In this document: one piece after another, positions 42,124 to 50,215 of the stretch
How the letters are laid out: each line of letters opens with the position of its first letter
Numbering within the stretch: the first letter of the stretch is position 1
NCBI RefSeq assembly: GCF_029714365.1
Contig: NZ_CP121659.1
Span: 2,356,001-2,420,000 of the forward strand
Direction: 5' to 3'
DNA from: Sinorhizobium terangae
Lineage (GTDB): Bacteria; Pseudomonadota; Alphaproteobacteria; Rhizobiales; Rhizobiaceae
Length of the DNA stretch: 64,000 nt
The notes under the pieces: generated by a model
Told to the model about the DNA's origin: nothing
Seen by the model: only the letters and a program-made list of their open reading frames with translations
Databases searched by the model: none
Made by a program: the position numbers and the translations under genes

Positions 42124-42914
42124 ATGTCCGATACAGTGCTTTTCGACGTCACCGACGGCGTCGCGCTGCTCACCCTCAACCGGCCGGATAAACTGAACGC
42201 CTTGAACTACGAATTAGTAGACCGGCTCCTTTCCCTCCTCGACCTGATCGAAGTCGACGACACCGTCCAGGCGGTCATCCTCACTGGCGCCGGAGAGAGC
42301 GCCTTTTCAGCCGGCGGCGATATCCACGAGTTTTCCCGCAGCGTGGCGCAGGGCGTAAATGCAGCCGTTCGCGATTTCGTGCGGCGCGGACAAAGGCTCA
42401 CCGCCCGGCTGGAAGGCTTGCCGAAGCCCGTCATTGCGGCCGTCAACGGCCTTGCCTATGGCGCCGGCTGCGAGATCACCGAAGCCGTCCATCTCGCGAT
42501 CGCCAGCGAGCGCGCACGCTTTGCCAAGCCGGAGATCAAGCTTGCCATGCCCCCAACCTTCGCGGTACCCAGCGCCTGCCGCGCCTCGCCGGCCGCAAGC
42601 GCGCGCTCGAACTGCTTCTCACCGGAGACGAATTTTCCGCGAGCCAGGCGCTCGAACTGGGACTTGTCAACAAGATCGTGCCGCACGAAGACCTCATCGC
42701 TTCCGCCCGAGCCTTGGCTCTCCGCATCACACGACACTCGCCCCTTGCGGTGGCGGCGATCATCACCGCGGTCACGCGCGGCCTCAACATGACGATCGGC
42801 GAAGGCCTGCTGAACGAGAGCGAACAATTCGGGCGCATGGTGCCGAGCCATGATCTCACCGAGGGGCTGCTAGCCTGGAAAGAACGGCGAGAGGCGCATT
42901 ACACCGGACGCTGA
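42124..42914 (+). pseudogene. Enoyl-CoA hydratase, interrupted by a one-base frameshift
   Basis: The first frame (42124-42561) encodes a crotonase N-terminal half: LTLNRPDKLNALN, AFSAGGDIHEF, GLAYGAGCEITEAVHLA, FAKPEIKLAMPPTF. The original frame then runs on as nonsense to 42792. Adding one base at 42562 restores GTQRLPRLAGRKRALELLLT, GLVNKIVPHEDLI and a normal C-terminus WKERREAHYTGR to the stop at 42914. The total would be about 263 residues, the normal length for the family. A G is missing where a GGC GGT pair is expected. This is either a recent pseudogene or a sequencing deletion. It is divergent from TetR with a shared operator. Confidence 0.88.
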
Positions 42915-42926
42915 CTCCTTGGAGAG

Positions 42927-43403
42927 CTAGCTCCGCGCGAAGCCTAGCACGAACAGTGCCAGCGCTCCGATCGAGGCGAATGTCCGGACGTGGTTCCACC
43001 AGACCCAATCCGTCAGGTACCGCTTCTGCCAGATCTCTTGAGCGGCCTCCCCTGAGGCTGCCGCAAGCGCATCGTTCAACGGCACATTGAAGACGATCGT
43101 CACCAGCAACGTTCCGACGACATAGACAAGGCCGCCGGCCGCAAGCAGCCAGCTACCCTGCCCTCCAGTAAAGAAGGCAGCGCCGACGAGAATCAGCCCG
43201 AGAAGTGCCGTTCCCATGAAAGTCGTGAGAAAGAGCGGATTCTGGATCACATCGTTGATGGCGTTCATCGCGGCAATCCCTTGCTCGGGCGGCAACCGCG
43301 ACAGGGCCTGCATGATGCAGACCGAGAAGATGAAGAACAGACCGGCCATCAGGCCGGAACCGATGACGGCGGCGAAAGCCAAAGCGGGAATCAGGGCAAG
43401 CAT
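42927..43403 (-). CDS. DUF1772-type membrane protein
   Basis: A 158-residue protein with four membrane helices: PALAFAAVIGSGLMAGLFFIF, FMGTALLGLILVGAAFF, AAGGLVYVVGTLLVTIVFNV and a C-terminal FASIGALALFVLGFA. VFNVPLNDAL and a Trp-rich DWVWWNHVRT segment fit the DUF1772/anthrone-oxygenase-like family. The molecular role is not established. A TetR gene is divergent, with two or three overlapping dyads between them, so the gene is probably repressor-controlled. Confidence 0.85.
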   Translation of the reverse strand: MLALIPALAFAAVIGSGLMAGLFFIFSVCIMQALSRLPPEQGIAAMNAINDVIQNPLFLTTFMGTALLGLILVGAAFFTGGQGSWLLAAGGLVYVVGTLLVTIVFNVPLNDALAAASGEAAQEIWQKRYLTDWVWWNHVRTFASIGALALFVLGFARS

Positions 43404-43446
43404 TGCACAACACTCCAGGTATCGGCTGCAGCCGGAACATCGCAGA

Positions 43447-43476
43447 TGTGAGCAGTCCTCACATTTGCAAATGTGA
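43447..43476. promoter_or_regulatory. Overlapping TetR operator dyads
   Basis: TGTGAG-N5-CTCACA spans 43447-43463, and TCACATTTGCAAATGTGA, a perfect 18-bp palindrome, spans 43459-43476. A third related site, TGTGAG-N5-CTCATG, at 43509-43525 overlaps the TetR start codon. Together they would cover promoters for both divergent genes. Confidence 0.7.
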
Positions 43477-43522
43477 TAAATCCTCGTATTTTGCCAGTCA
43501 AGCTAGAATGTGAGCGATACTC

Positions 43523-44215
43523 ATGATTGAAGAGCAAACTCCGGGCGTGGGGCCAACGGAAGAGCAACCAGGCCTTCGCCGCACGCCGAGCCAGAAGCGC
43601 AGCCGCGAGCGCGTCGAGCATATCCTCTCCTGCGCCACCAGGCTGATCGAGAAAAAAGGCAGCGACGCCATGCGCATGAGCGAGGTCGCGGAGATGGCCG
43701 GCATCTCCATCGGCTCACTCTACCAGTATTTTCCCGACAAGGCGGCGATCGTGAGCACCCTTGCCGAACGCTACAATGCCGCCAGCCGGGACTGTATCGC
43801 GAACGAGTTCGCCAAAATCACCACGCTCGCCGAATTGCGCAGCGCCTTTTCGGTGCTCTTCGACACCTACTACGATATGTTTCTCGCCGAGCCGGTGATG
43901 CGCGACATCTGGTCGGCGATGCAGGCGGACAAGACCCTGCGCGAAATCGAACTCGCCGAAAGCCGGGCAAATGGACGCTTGCTTGCCGAAACCTGGGCAA
44001 GGGTTCAGCCGGAAACGCCACGCAAAAGAATCGAAGATGCCGCCTTCCTCATCATGCATCTTGGTGAATGCACGATGCGGCTCGCAGTCTCGGTCGACAA
44101 TCCCCAGGGCGACCGCATCGTCGCGGCCTATAAGCACATGATCCTTCGTGAATTTGTCGCGGATGCAACGGGAGAAGCCGCAAGTTCAATTGACATCGCC
44201 CGCGACCGATCCTAA
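43523..44215 (+). CDS. TetR-family transcriptional regulator
   Basis: A 230-residue regulator with a roughly 25-residue N-terminal extension. The helix-turn-helix is VEHILSCATRLIEKKGSDA with SEVAEMAGISIGSLYQYFPDK, followed by a helical ligand domain. It is divergent from the DUF1772 gene. A dyad matching one further upstream overlaps its ATG, so autorepression is likely. The promoter of the downstream riboswitch transcript appears to lie in its last codons. Confidence 0.92.
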   Translation: MIEEQTPGVGPTEEQPGLRRTPSQKRSRERVEHILSCATRLIEKKGSDAMRMSEVAEMAGISIGSLYQYFPDKAAIVSTLAERYNAASRDCIANEFAKITTLAELRSAFSVLFDTYYDMFLAEPVMRDIWSAMQADKTLREIELAESRANGRLLAETWARVQPETPRKRIEDAAFLIMHLGECTMRLAVSVDNPQGDRIVAAYKHMILREFVADATGEAASSIDIARDRS

Positions 44216-44218
44216 TCA
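44190..44218 (+). promoter_or_regulatory. Possible sigma-70 promoter for the riboswitch transcript
   Basis: A perfect TTGACA at 44190-44195 is followed 17 bp later by TAATCA (44213-44218), a weak -10. It overlaps the 3' end of the TetR gene and lies about 35-40 nt upstream of the first riboswitch stem. Confidence 0.35.
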
Positions 44219-44254
44219 TCGGGGATCGATTGGTTCTCGGAAAGCGAACGCGTT

Positions 44255-44480
44255 CCGGGAGTAAACGGGAACGTGACGGATGGACCCAACCTGGGCATCT
44301 TAATCACGGCCGACCCCGCGACTGTAGAACGGCGTGAATTTGCCATTCCGGAGCGATCCGGAAGAAGCCACTGGGAAAGACCGCGAGAGGGCGGTTCGAT
44401 CCTGGGAAGGCGAGGCAAATCCTTGGTGCAAACCACCTGACGCCGTGAGCCAGGAAACCTGCCAAGCGATGCGGGCACAG
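44255..44480 (+). ncRNA. Cobalamin riboswitch
   Basis: The core elements of the B12 element are present in order: CGGGAACGTGA (44266 onward), CCCCGCGACTGT near 44320, AGCCACTGGG near 44366, GGGAAGGC near 44404, and the B12 box GAGCCAGGAAACCTGCC at 44447-44463. Downstream, a short stem (GGGCACAGTGCCC, 44473-44485) and then CACGGAGG before the cbtB ATG can form the expression platform. Binding of adenosylcobalamin should lower expression of cbtB and cbtA, so the transporter is made when B12 is scarce. Ends are approximate. Confidence 0.92.
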
Positions 44481-44523
44481 TGCCCAACCCGGGAAAGGTC
44501 CCAACGCCATCACGGAGGTTGTC

Positions 44524-44700
44524 ATGGCTACGTCTACAGCTTCGAGCATTTCGCTCTCCCTTAACGATCGTCTGGTCGCGGGCATCTCCGCCCTGTTGAT
44601 CGGCGCCTTCCTCGTCTTCGGTGCAGGCCTCGCGAATTCGGCCGTTCTGCACGATACGGCGCACGACACCCGCCATTCCTACGGCTTCCCCTGCCACTGA
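44524..44700 (+). CDS. cbtB: Cobalt transporter subunit CbtB
   Basis: A 58-residue protein. One membrane helix (VAGISALLIGAFLVFGAGL) is followed by the metal-ligand-rich C-terminus HDTAHDTRHSYGFPCH, which is characteristic of CbtB. CACGGAGG precedes the ATG. It lies directly under the cobalamin riboswitch, as expected for the small subunit of the CbtAB predicted cobalt transporter. The His/Cys tail probably binds cobalt. Confidence 0.9.
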   Translation: MATSTASSISLSLNDRLVAGISALLIGAFLVFGAGLANSAVLHDTAHDTRHSYGFPCH

Positions 44701-45017
44701 TCGATGCCATGGAACGCACTACAGCGCCGCGCGTCTTTTCGGACGCGCAAAGGACGCTGTAGCACTTTGAATTGCTGCATGTTTTTATCCTTAAATCGGC
44801 TACGATTTAAGGAAACGTGCAGCAGGCGTTCCATCTCGAACAAGAGCGGATCGCTTCTCCGGCGTATAGCACGCGAGCGCATTTGCCGTTGGGCATGCGC
44901 TCCGGCGTGCTTCGTCGGCGTTTTGCATCCATGGAAACCGGAAATGGCGCCAGCTGTGGCGTTTGTGCGGCGTTCGCGCTTCGGAGTAGCCACGTGCCGG
45001 ATTGAGGAATATCGACA
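44701..45017. repeat. Gap between cbtB and cbtA: inverted family C repeat and a second hairpin
   Basis: A family C element in inverse orientation occupies 44719-44790: CTACAGCG pairs with CGCTGTAG (ends at 44762) around an inner GCGCGTC/GACGCGC stem, followed by CACTTTGAATTGCTGCATG and TTTTT. A perfect 10-bp hairpin, CCTTAAATCG-GCTA-CGATTTAAGG, follows at 44789-44812. The remaining roughly 200 nt show no gene. The two cbt genes are usually almost adjacent, so the repeat looks like an insertion into the operon and may attenuate cbtA. Confidence 0.8.
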
Positions 45018-45806
45018 ATGATCGTCAAGACACTTCTGGCCGCGATCGTGGCCGGGCTGATTGCCGGCGTCTTCATGACCGCCGCACAGGAAATGCGCGT
45101 CGTGCCGCTGATCCTGCACGCCGAAGAATACGAGGGCGAAGCGCCGGCAGCGGATCAGCCGGCAACGCAGGAGCCTGCAGCCGCGGGCCACGACCAGCAT
45201 TCGTCGCTGAACAGCACTTCGCCGCTGGGCGCGCTTGCTTCCGCGCTCTCGCCGGTCACGCCGGCCTATGCGCATGAGCATGAGGGCGATCACGAGGAAG
45301 GCGGCATCATGTTCGGCCTGAGCCGTTTCTCCGGCACGCTTCTCGCCAATCTCGTGACGGGCGCCGGATTTTCTCTGCTGCTTGCCGGCGTCAGCCTTGT
45401 GATCGGCTCTCCGATCACGCTCGCGAACGGGGCGGCCTGGGGCGCTTTCGGATGGCTTGCCGTCCACCTGCTGCCGGCGATCGGCCTTCCGCCCGAACTA
45501 CCGGGCTTCCCCGCGGCCGAACTCGGCGACCGGCAGGTCTGGTGGGCCGCGACGGTGCTGTTTTCGGCGGTTGGCCTCTACCTGCTGGCGCTGCGCCCTG
45601 AACTGGTCGCCAAGATCGCGGGTCTCGTGCTCATTGCCGCACCGCAGGTCTACGGCGCACCGCAGCCGCTCGACATCTCCAGCAACGTACCCGCCGTCCT
45701 CGGCGCCGAGTTCGCCGTCGCCGCGCTCGCGACCACGCTTGCCTTCTGGCTCGTGCTAGGGGTGGTTTCCGGCTTCATCAACGACCGGTTCGTCAAGGCG
45801 CATTAA
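45018..45806 (+). CDS. cbtA: Cobalt transporter subunit CbtA
   Basis: A 262-residue membrane protein. The first helix is at the N-terminus (LLAAIVAGLIAGVFMTAAQEMRVVPLI). A His-rich loop near residues 85-95 (HEHEGDHEEGG) is a likely metal site, and about four further helices end in LVLGVVSGFINDRF. This fits CbtA, the large subunit paired with CbtB. The gene is in the riboswitch operon but 317 nt downstream of cbtB. Confidence 0.9.
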   Translation: MIVKTLLAAIVAGLIAGVFMTAAQEMRVVPLILHAEEYEGEAPAADQPATQEPAAAGHDQHSSLNSTSPLGALASALSPVTPAYAHEHEGDHEEGGIMFGLSRFSGTLLANLVTGAGFSLLLAGVSLVIGSPITLANGAAWGAFGWLAVHLLPAIGLPPELPGFPAAELGDRQVWWAATVLFSAVGLYLLALRPELVAKIAGLVLIAAPQVYGAPQPLDISSNVPAVLGAEFAVAALATTLAFWLVLGVVSGFINDRFVKAH

Positions 45807-45821
45807 TCACATTCTGATCGT

Positions 45822-46053
45822 TGCTGCCCCTCTCCTCGGGTTTAACCCGAGGACTAGCCCTCTCCCCGCTCGCGGAAGAGGAGACGACCATAGATCCGTC
45901 TCCACTTGCGGCAACGTCTTGAGTTAGAAAAGACGCCGCCGCACCCACCTTGCCGCCCACGGTCGCACGCGGGGAGAGGCACGAGGGCGGCGCCACGCGC
46001 GTCCTTCTCGCCCGTCAAAACGGGGAGAAGGTGCCGGCAGGCGGATGAGGGGC
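45822..46053. repeat. Intergenic mosaic repeat, family A, expanded
   Basis: The left end is GCTGCCCCTCTCCTCGGG with a GGGTTTAACCC palindrome. CTAGCCCTCTCCCCGCTCGC follows, and the right end is CGTCAAAACGGGGAGAAGG, then GTGCCGGCAGGCGGATGAGG. The centre is longer and more diverged than in other copies. It fills the gap between cbtA and the convergent FhuF-like gene. Confidence 0.75.
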
Positions 46054-46057
46054 CGAC

Positions 46058-46909
46058 TCACCCCGTTCGATCGCGAGCAGTCTCAAGCAAATGCGCCCGC
46101 AGCCGTTCGCGACGGGCCTCCGGCTCAAGCAACACGCAGCTGTCGCAATAGCTGCCGCCGTCGGTGCGATAATAGAGGCAGCACCCGCCGCGCATCCTGT
46201 AGGTCCGCGAAAGTTCTTTCCCGCCCTCCCCTGTGGCTTTGATCCTCTCGTAGCAAAGCGCCTCGGAGTGGAGCGGAGACCCGGCGCGCTTGACGATCGC
46301 CAGCGCCTGCGCGATCGCCTCCTCCTCGGTTCCGCACCGTCGTCCGACTTCGAGAAAGGCACCTGCCAGACTGTCGGCAGCAAGCCGCCACTGCGCCCGC
46401 AGCGACAGGCCGCAGCGCCGCTTCAAGAGTGCGATGACCGGCCTCAGATGAGCGACAAAGCGATTGTGAAAAAGCCTTTCGGGATCCCCGGGGTCGCTGG
46501 CGGAGACTTCGCTGAGTTGCATGCAGAAATGAAACCGTCGCGCGTCGACGGCGCCCGCCTTGAGCGGAGGCGCGTAGTGCTCGAAGCGTAACCCTGTGAC
46601 GTCTGGAATACGGCCGCTGTAGAGATAGATGGCGGCGGCGGCGAGGCTGAGTTGATGGCTATAAAAGGCGATAAGATGCGCCGCCCGCACCTTGTTGTCC
46701 ATGCCCGCGCCGAAGCGCTCCTGATAGGAAAGACAGGTCTCGACGCCGGCCGATCCCTCGGCCCAGAATGCCGACGGAACTTGCATGTCCTCGTCCGGGG
46801 TTAGCGAGCAGGCAACCTCGGGAAACGCGGCGTCGAGCCAAGCGACGGCGGCCCTCGCCTCTCCTTCGCCTGCGGCGTCTCCCATCTTCAGCTTCCGCGC
46901 ATTCTCCAT
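46058..46909 (-). CDS. FhuF-like (2Fe-2S) ferric reductase-type protein
   Basis: A 283-residue protein ending in an FhuF-type iron-sulfur motif: Cys243, Cys244, Cys255 and Cys258 in GGCCLYYRTDGGSYCDSC (CC-x10-C-x2-C). The N-terminal part has little obvious similarity to the fhuF product at 25540. ATG 46909 follows GGAG and begins just after the stop of the upstream glycosidase gene; the open frame to 46993 is rejected. It likely reduces a ferric chelate in the cytoplasm. It forms an operon with a glucanase-like gene, an unusual partner. No TGA-N9-TCA box was noticed before the operon. Confidence 0.8.
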   Translation of the reverse strand: MENARKLKMGDAAGEGEARAAVAWLDAAFPEVACSLTPDEDMQVPSAFWAEGSAGVETCLSYQERFGAGMDNKVRAAHLIAFYSHQLSLAAAAIYLYSGRIPDVTGLRFEHYAPPLKAGAVDARRFHFCMQLSEVSASDPGDPERLFHNRFVAHLRPVIALLKRRCGLSLRAQWRLAADSLAGAFLEVGRRCGTEEEAIAQALAIVKRAGSPLHSEALCYERIKATGEGGKELSRTYRMRGGCCLYYRTDGGSYCDSCVLLEPEARRERLRAHLLETARDRTG

Positions 46910-46925
46910 TCCATCTCCGTCGCGC

Positions 46926-48239
46926 TTAGACTTGTGGACCATCCGCCAACAGCCAGCCACCCTCGAAACCGGCCCGGCGCAGTCCTCGGCCAAAGGCAGG
47001 AATGCTGCGTGTGATATCCCAGAGCAATCCGCTTCTCCAGTTCTCGATCATCATGACCGAAAGGCCCTGGTCAAGCCCGACGATCCTGTCATCGATCCAC
47101 CCCTCTGCGCCCTCACCCGGCAGGCTCGGATTGAAGCCACCTGGAAGGCGGTCGTCAGTGAGCAGCGCCGGATAACGGGTGAGAAGATGGCCGAGGCTTT
47201 CAAGGCTGGCCTCCGGCTCGAAGGGCAGGCAGGCGAGCGGTGCCCAAGGCACCAGCGTCCCGTCGTCGACGCCGAAGGGCGCGCCGCGCGCCGCATAGCC
47301 GAGCATCCTTTGCCAGCGCCCGTCACGAAGCCGTAACCGCCCTTTCGGCGCATGGCAGGCGCTGAAGCCCCAGAGATCGCGGCTATAGCCGGCAAAGCCG
47401 CCTGGATTTTCCTCTGCATGCGTGCGCTGAAGCACGATCGCCCGACGGGTGTTCTCGAAATAGTCGCTCGCCGTCTTGCGCATCCCCGCATCGCGAATCT
47501 CGCGAAAATCGATCCAGGCGTGGGGAAAGAGGTGGATGAAAAGCGCACCCGCGTGAAGATGCCGCGTGTCGCCGATCGGGAGCCATTCATGGGCCGCGGT
47601 GAAGGCATCGTAGCTCCCGGGTGCAATTGCGTGGCGCGGCGCGGCCAGCGCCAGCACATATAGCAACAGCGCCTCGCTGTATCCGCGCCAGCGATACCTG
47701 AGAAACCGGCCGGGCGGCCGCCAGCCCATCGCCAGCGTGTCGCCGCGATTGAGCGCCCATGCCCAGTCCGCCCGCTCGAAGAGCCGTTCGGAAAGGCTGC
47801 GGATTTCGATCTCGTCCCGCCTGCGCTCGGAGAAATAGGCAGTCGCCGTCAGCACGCCGGCAAAGAGCAGAGCGCTGTCGATGGTCGAAAGCTCACAGTT
47901 CCAGGTGCGCTCGCCGGTGCGCATGTCGAGAAAATGATAGTAGAGGCCACGGTAGCCGGTGGCGCGTGCGTCGCTTGCCTGTCTGCCCGTCGCGAGAAAA
48001 CGCAAAACCGTCAGCACACGACGCGCAGCATCTCCACGGCTGATCCAACCACGCTCGACAGCGACCGGATAGCAGGCCAGCCCGAAGCCTGTGGCGGCGA
48101 TGCTCGACGGCGATCCCTCGCGCGATGTGTCCGCGACGAGACCTGTCCCGGCATCGGAATACCGGCGAAAATAGCCAAACGCGGCGCGCTGCAGGCGATC
48201 GATCCCCACAATGTCCCTATTAGAGGTGGATTGAAGCAT
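46926..48239 (-). CDS. GH144-like (Glycoamylase-domain) beta-1,2-glucan-active protein
   Basis: A 437-residue protein. The N-terminal part has AAFGYFRRYSDAGTGLVADTS and SSIAATGFGLACYPVAVERGWISR. The conserved glucoamylase/GH144-type block near the C-terminus includes GYAARGAPFGVDDGTLVPWAP, CLPFEPE, GGFNPS, GLDQGLSVMMIENWRSGLLWD. Characterised GH144 enzymes cleave beta-1,2-glucan. No signal peptide is seen, so it may act in the cytoplasm. In rhizobia cyclic beta-1,2-glucans are abundant, which makes a role in their turnover plausible. It is followed 16 nt later by the FhuF-like gene. Confidence 0.83.
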   Translation of the reverse strand: MLQSTSNRDIVGIDRLQRAAFGYFRRYSDAGTGLVADTSREGSPSSIAATGFGLACYPVAVERGWISRGDAARRVLTVLRFLATGRQASDARATGYRGLYYHFLDMRTGERTWNCELSTIDSALLFAGVLTATAYFSERRRDEIEIRSLSERLFERADWAWALNRGDTLAMGWRPPGRFLRYRWRGYSEALLLYVLALAAPRHAIAPGSYDAFTAAHEWLPIGDTRHLHAGALFIHLFPHAWIDFREIRDAGMRKTASDYFENTRRAIVLQRTHAEENPGGFAGYSRDLWGFSACHAPKGRLRLRDGRWQRMLGYAARGAPFGVDDGTLVPWAPLACLPFEPEASLESLGHLLTRYPALLTDDRLPGGFNPSLPGEGAEGWIDDRIVGLDQGLSVMMIENWRSGLLWDITRSIPAFGRGLRRAGFEGGWLLADGPQV

Positions 48240-48589
48240 CCCGGTCCCGTCTGACGCACTTTTTCGCGAGAGGCGCAGCGCTCGTGCCGTCTGCGTCAGC
48301 GATGTCTAACGCTGTGAGAGCGGCATCCTTTCGCCCGGCGCTAGATTTCTTTCAAGGGTAAAATCGGGCAAGGAGGGTATCGGTGATCACCGAATATTGT
48401 AGAGACGATCGTTCGCAATTGTCGCGCAACGCCAATCCTGTGCTACATTCTTCCCAATGCCTTGATTTTGGTGTGATGCAATCCAAACTCACAGATGTGA
48501 TCGATTTTTGAAGTGCAGGGTGCGGGCAAACCGCCTCGTATTTCCGCATCCAGCCCCCGAAGTGACCACGCGCAGAAACGGTTGATGCG
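48240..48589. other. Intergenic region between divergent glucanase-like and VWA-protein genes
   Basis: The 350-nt gap must hold promoters for both directions. It is locally less GC-rich around 48360-48500 (for example near 48390-48500). No RNA gene, repeat family or clear operator was found. An inexact -35/-10 pair (TTGTCG...TACATT around 48418-48450) has a 19-bp spacer and is not convincing. Confidence 0.45.
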
Positions 48590-49384
48590 ATGTTGAGCAC
48601 GTTGGCATTGATCCTGGCCCTCAGTGGGAGTCCGATCCATTCGGCCGCCATGCAGGCGGATGTCGATGTGGAACTGGTGCTGGCCGTCGACATGTCCGGA
48701 TCGATGGACATGGAGGAGGCACGGGTCCAGCGGTCCGGCTATCTCCAGGCGCTGCGGCATCCCGAATTCATCAACGCGGTCAAGGGCGGCCTGATCGGGC
48801 GGATCGCGATCGGCTATTTCGAGTGGGCGGGGCTTGTGAACGAGCAGTCGGTCGTCTCATGGCAGGTGATCGACGATGCCGCGGACGCCGAAGCCTTCGC
48901 CGCGAAGGTTGAGGCGCGTCCGATCGGCACGCGCCGCGGTACGTCGATCTCCAACGCGATCCTGTTCGGCACGAACCTGATCGATTCCAACGCCTTTTCG
49001 GGCGCACGCCGGGTGATAGACATTTCCGGCGACGGGCCGAACAATACCGGCCCGCCAGTCACACCCGCCCGCGACGGCGCCATATCTCGCGGCATCATCA
49101 TCAACGGGCTTGCGATCCTCATTCGGCCCTCGGTCTCGACCGGGCCACTCGACCAGTACTACGCGCAATGCGTCATTGGCGGACCGGGATCCTTCGTACT
49201 TCCAGTCCATGAACCAGAGGATTTCGCGATCGCGATCCGCCAGAAACTGATCCTGGAAGTGAGCGGCCTGCCCCCGCCGCCCACCCTGCAGCTCACGGCC
49301 ACGACGCCCGGTGCCGACTGCCTGATCGGCGAAAAGCTCAGGCCGGGATTTCTCGATCGGATCTATCCCGAACTCGATCGATAA
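48590..49384 (+). CDS. DUF1194 / von Willebrand factor A-type protein
   Basis: A 264-residue protein. A short signal sequence (residues 1-18, LSTLALILALSGSPIHS) is followed by a VWA-like domain with the MIDAS motif DMSGS (in LAVDMSGSMD). Other conserved blocks are RRGTSISNAI, RRVIDISGDGPNN and NGLAILI. It is probably secreted to the periplasm and binds a divalent cation and a protein partner. DUF1194 has no settled function. Confidence 0.85.
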   Translation: MLSTLALILALSGSPIHSAAMQADVDVELVLAVDMSGSMDMEEARVQRSGYLQALRHPEFINAVKGGLIGRIAIGYFEWAGLVNEQSVVSWQVIDDAADAEAFAAKVEARPIGTRRGTSISNAILFGTNLIDSNAFSGARRVIDISGDGPNNTGPPVTPARDGAISRGIIINGLAILIRPSVSTGPLDQYYAQCVIGGPGSFVLPVHEPEDFAIAIRQKLILEVSGLPPPPTLQLTATTPGADCLIGEKLRPGFLDRIYPELDR

Positions 49385-49401
49385 GGTGCATCCAATGGTC
49401 G

Positions 49402-50154
49402 TTATTCGCTGCCGGGCATCAGCGCGGAAACGCCGCCGTCGACGAAAAGTGTTGTGCCGTCGATGAAGTCGGAATCGGGGGAGACCAGGAACAGGATGGC
49501 GCGGGCGAGATCGTCCGGAACACCGGGCCGATCGCGCAGGTTTACGACCGGCCGATTCGGATCGAACGTATCCTTTCCGACGGGCGAACCGATCTTGTTC
49601 GGCACCACGCAGTTGACACGGATCTTGTGCTTGGCGAGCTGGATAGCCAGCGAGCGCGACAGATTGGTGACACCTGCCTTGGCAGCCGTGTAGGCGACGG
49701 CGCGCGGGCGTCCGTAAAAGCCCGAGGTCGAGCCGACATTGACGATGTTGCCGCCGTGCCCCTGCGCCACCATCTGCTGGGCGAAATATTTGCTCATCAG
49801 GAACGTGCCAGTCAGCGTCACGGCGATTACCCGGTCCCATTCCTCCTTCGTCACGTCGAGAACGTGCTTGTTGTCGCTGATGGCGACGTTGTTGACGAGG
49901 ATATCGACCTTGCCGAAGCGCTCGGTGACATCCTTGACGAGCGAAATCACGCCTTCTTCGTCGGCAACGTTGGCGAGGAACACCTCGGCCTTGCCGCCTG
50001 CAGCTCGGATCTCCTCCGCGACGCGTCCGGCGCGCTCGGCGTCGATGTCGGTCACGGCGATGCTCGCGCCCTCCTTTGCCAGAAGCTTCGCCGTTGCCTC
50101 GCCGATATTCCGGCCAGCGCCGGTAACGACCGCCACTTGATCGATCAGTTTCAT
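49402..50154 (-). CDS. Short-chain dehydrogenase/reductase
   Basis: A 250-residue classical SDR. The cofactor site is TGAGRNIGEA, the structural motif NNVA (for NNAG), the catalytic Ser lies in VGSTSGFYG and the YxxxK pair in YTAAKAG. The acidic residue at the end of strand 2 (AVTDIDAE) suggests NAD. It oxidises or reduces an alcohol/ketone in the cytoplasm. It is the last gene of the hyu-ABC operon, 61 nt after the permease, and probably acts on a product of the imported substrate. Confidence 0.9.
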   Translation of the reverse strand: MKLIDQVAVVTGAGRNIGEATAKLLAKEGASIAVTDIDAERAGRVAEEIRAAGGKAEVFLANVADEEGVISLVKDVTERFGKVDILVNNVAISDNKHVLDVTKEEWDRVIAVTLTGTFLMSKYFAQQMVAQGHGGNIVNVGSTSGFYGRPRAVAYTAAKAGVTNLSRSLAIQLAKHKIRVNCVVPNKIGSPVGKDTFDPNRPVVNLRDRPGVPDDLARAILFLVSPDSDFIDGTTLFVDGGVSALMPGSE

Positions 50155-50215
50155 TCTGTCCTACCGTTCTTTGGTGTGGAGTGATCCGGCCGGCCGCTGA
50201 GGACCGGCCAGGAGA

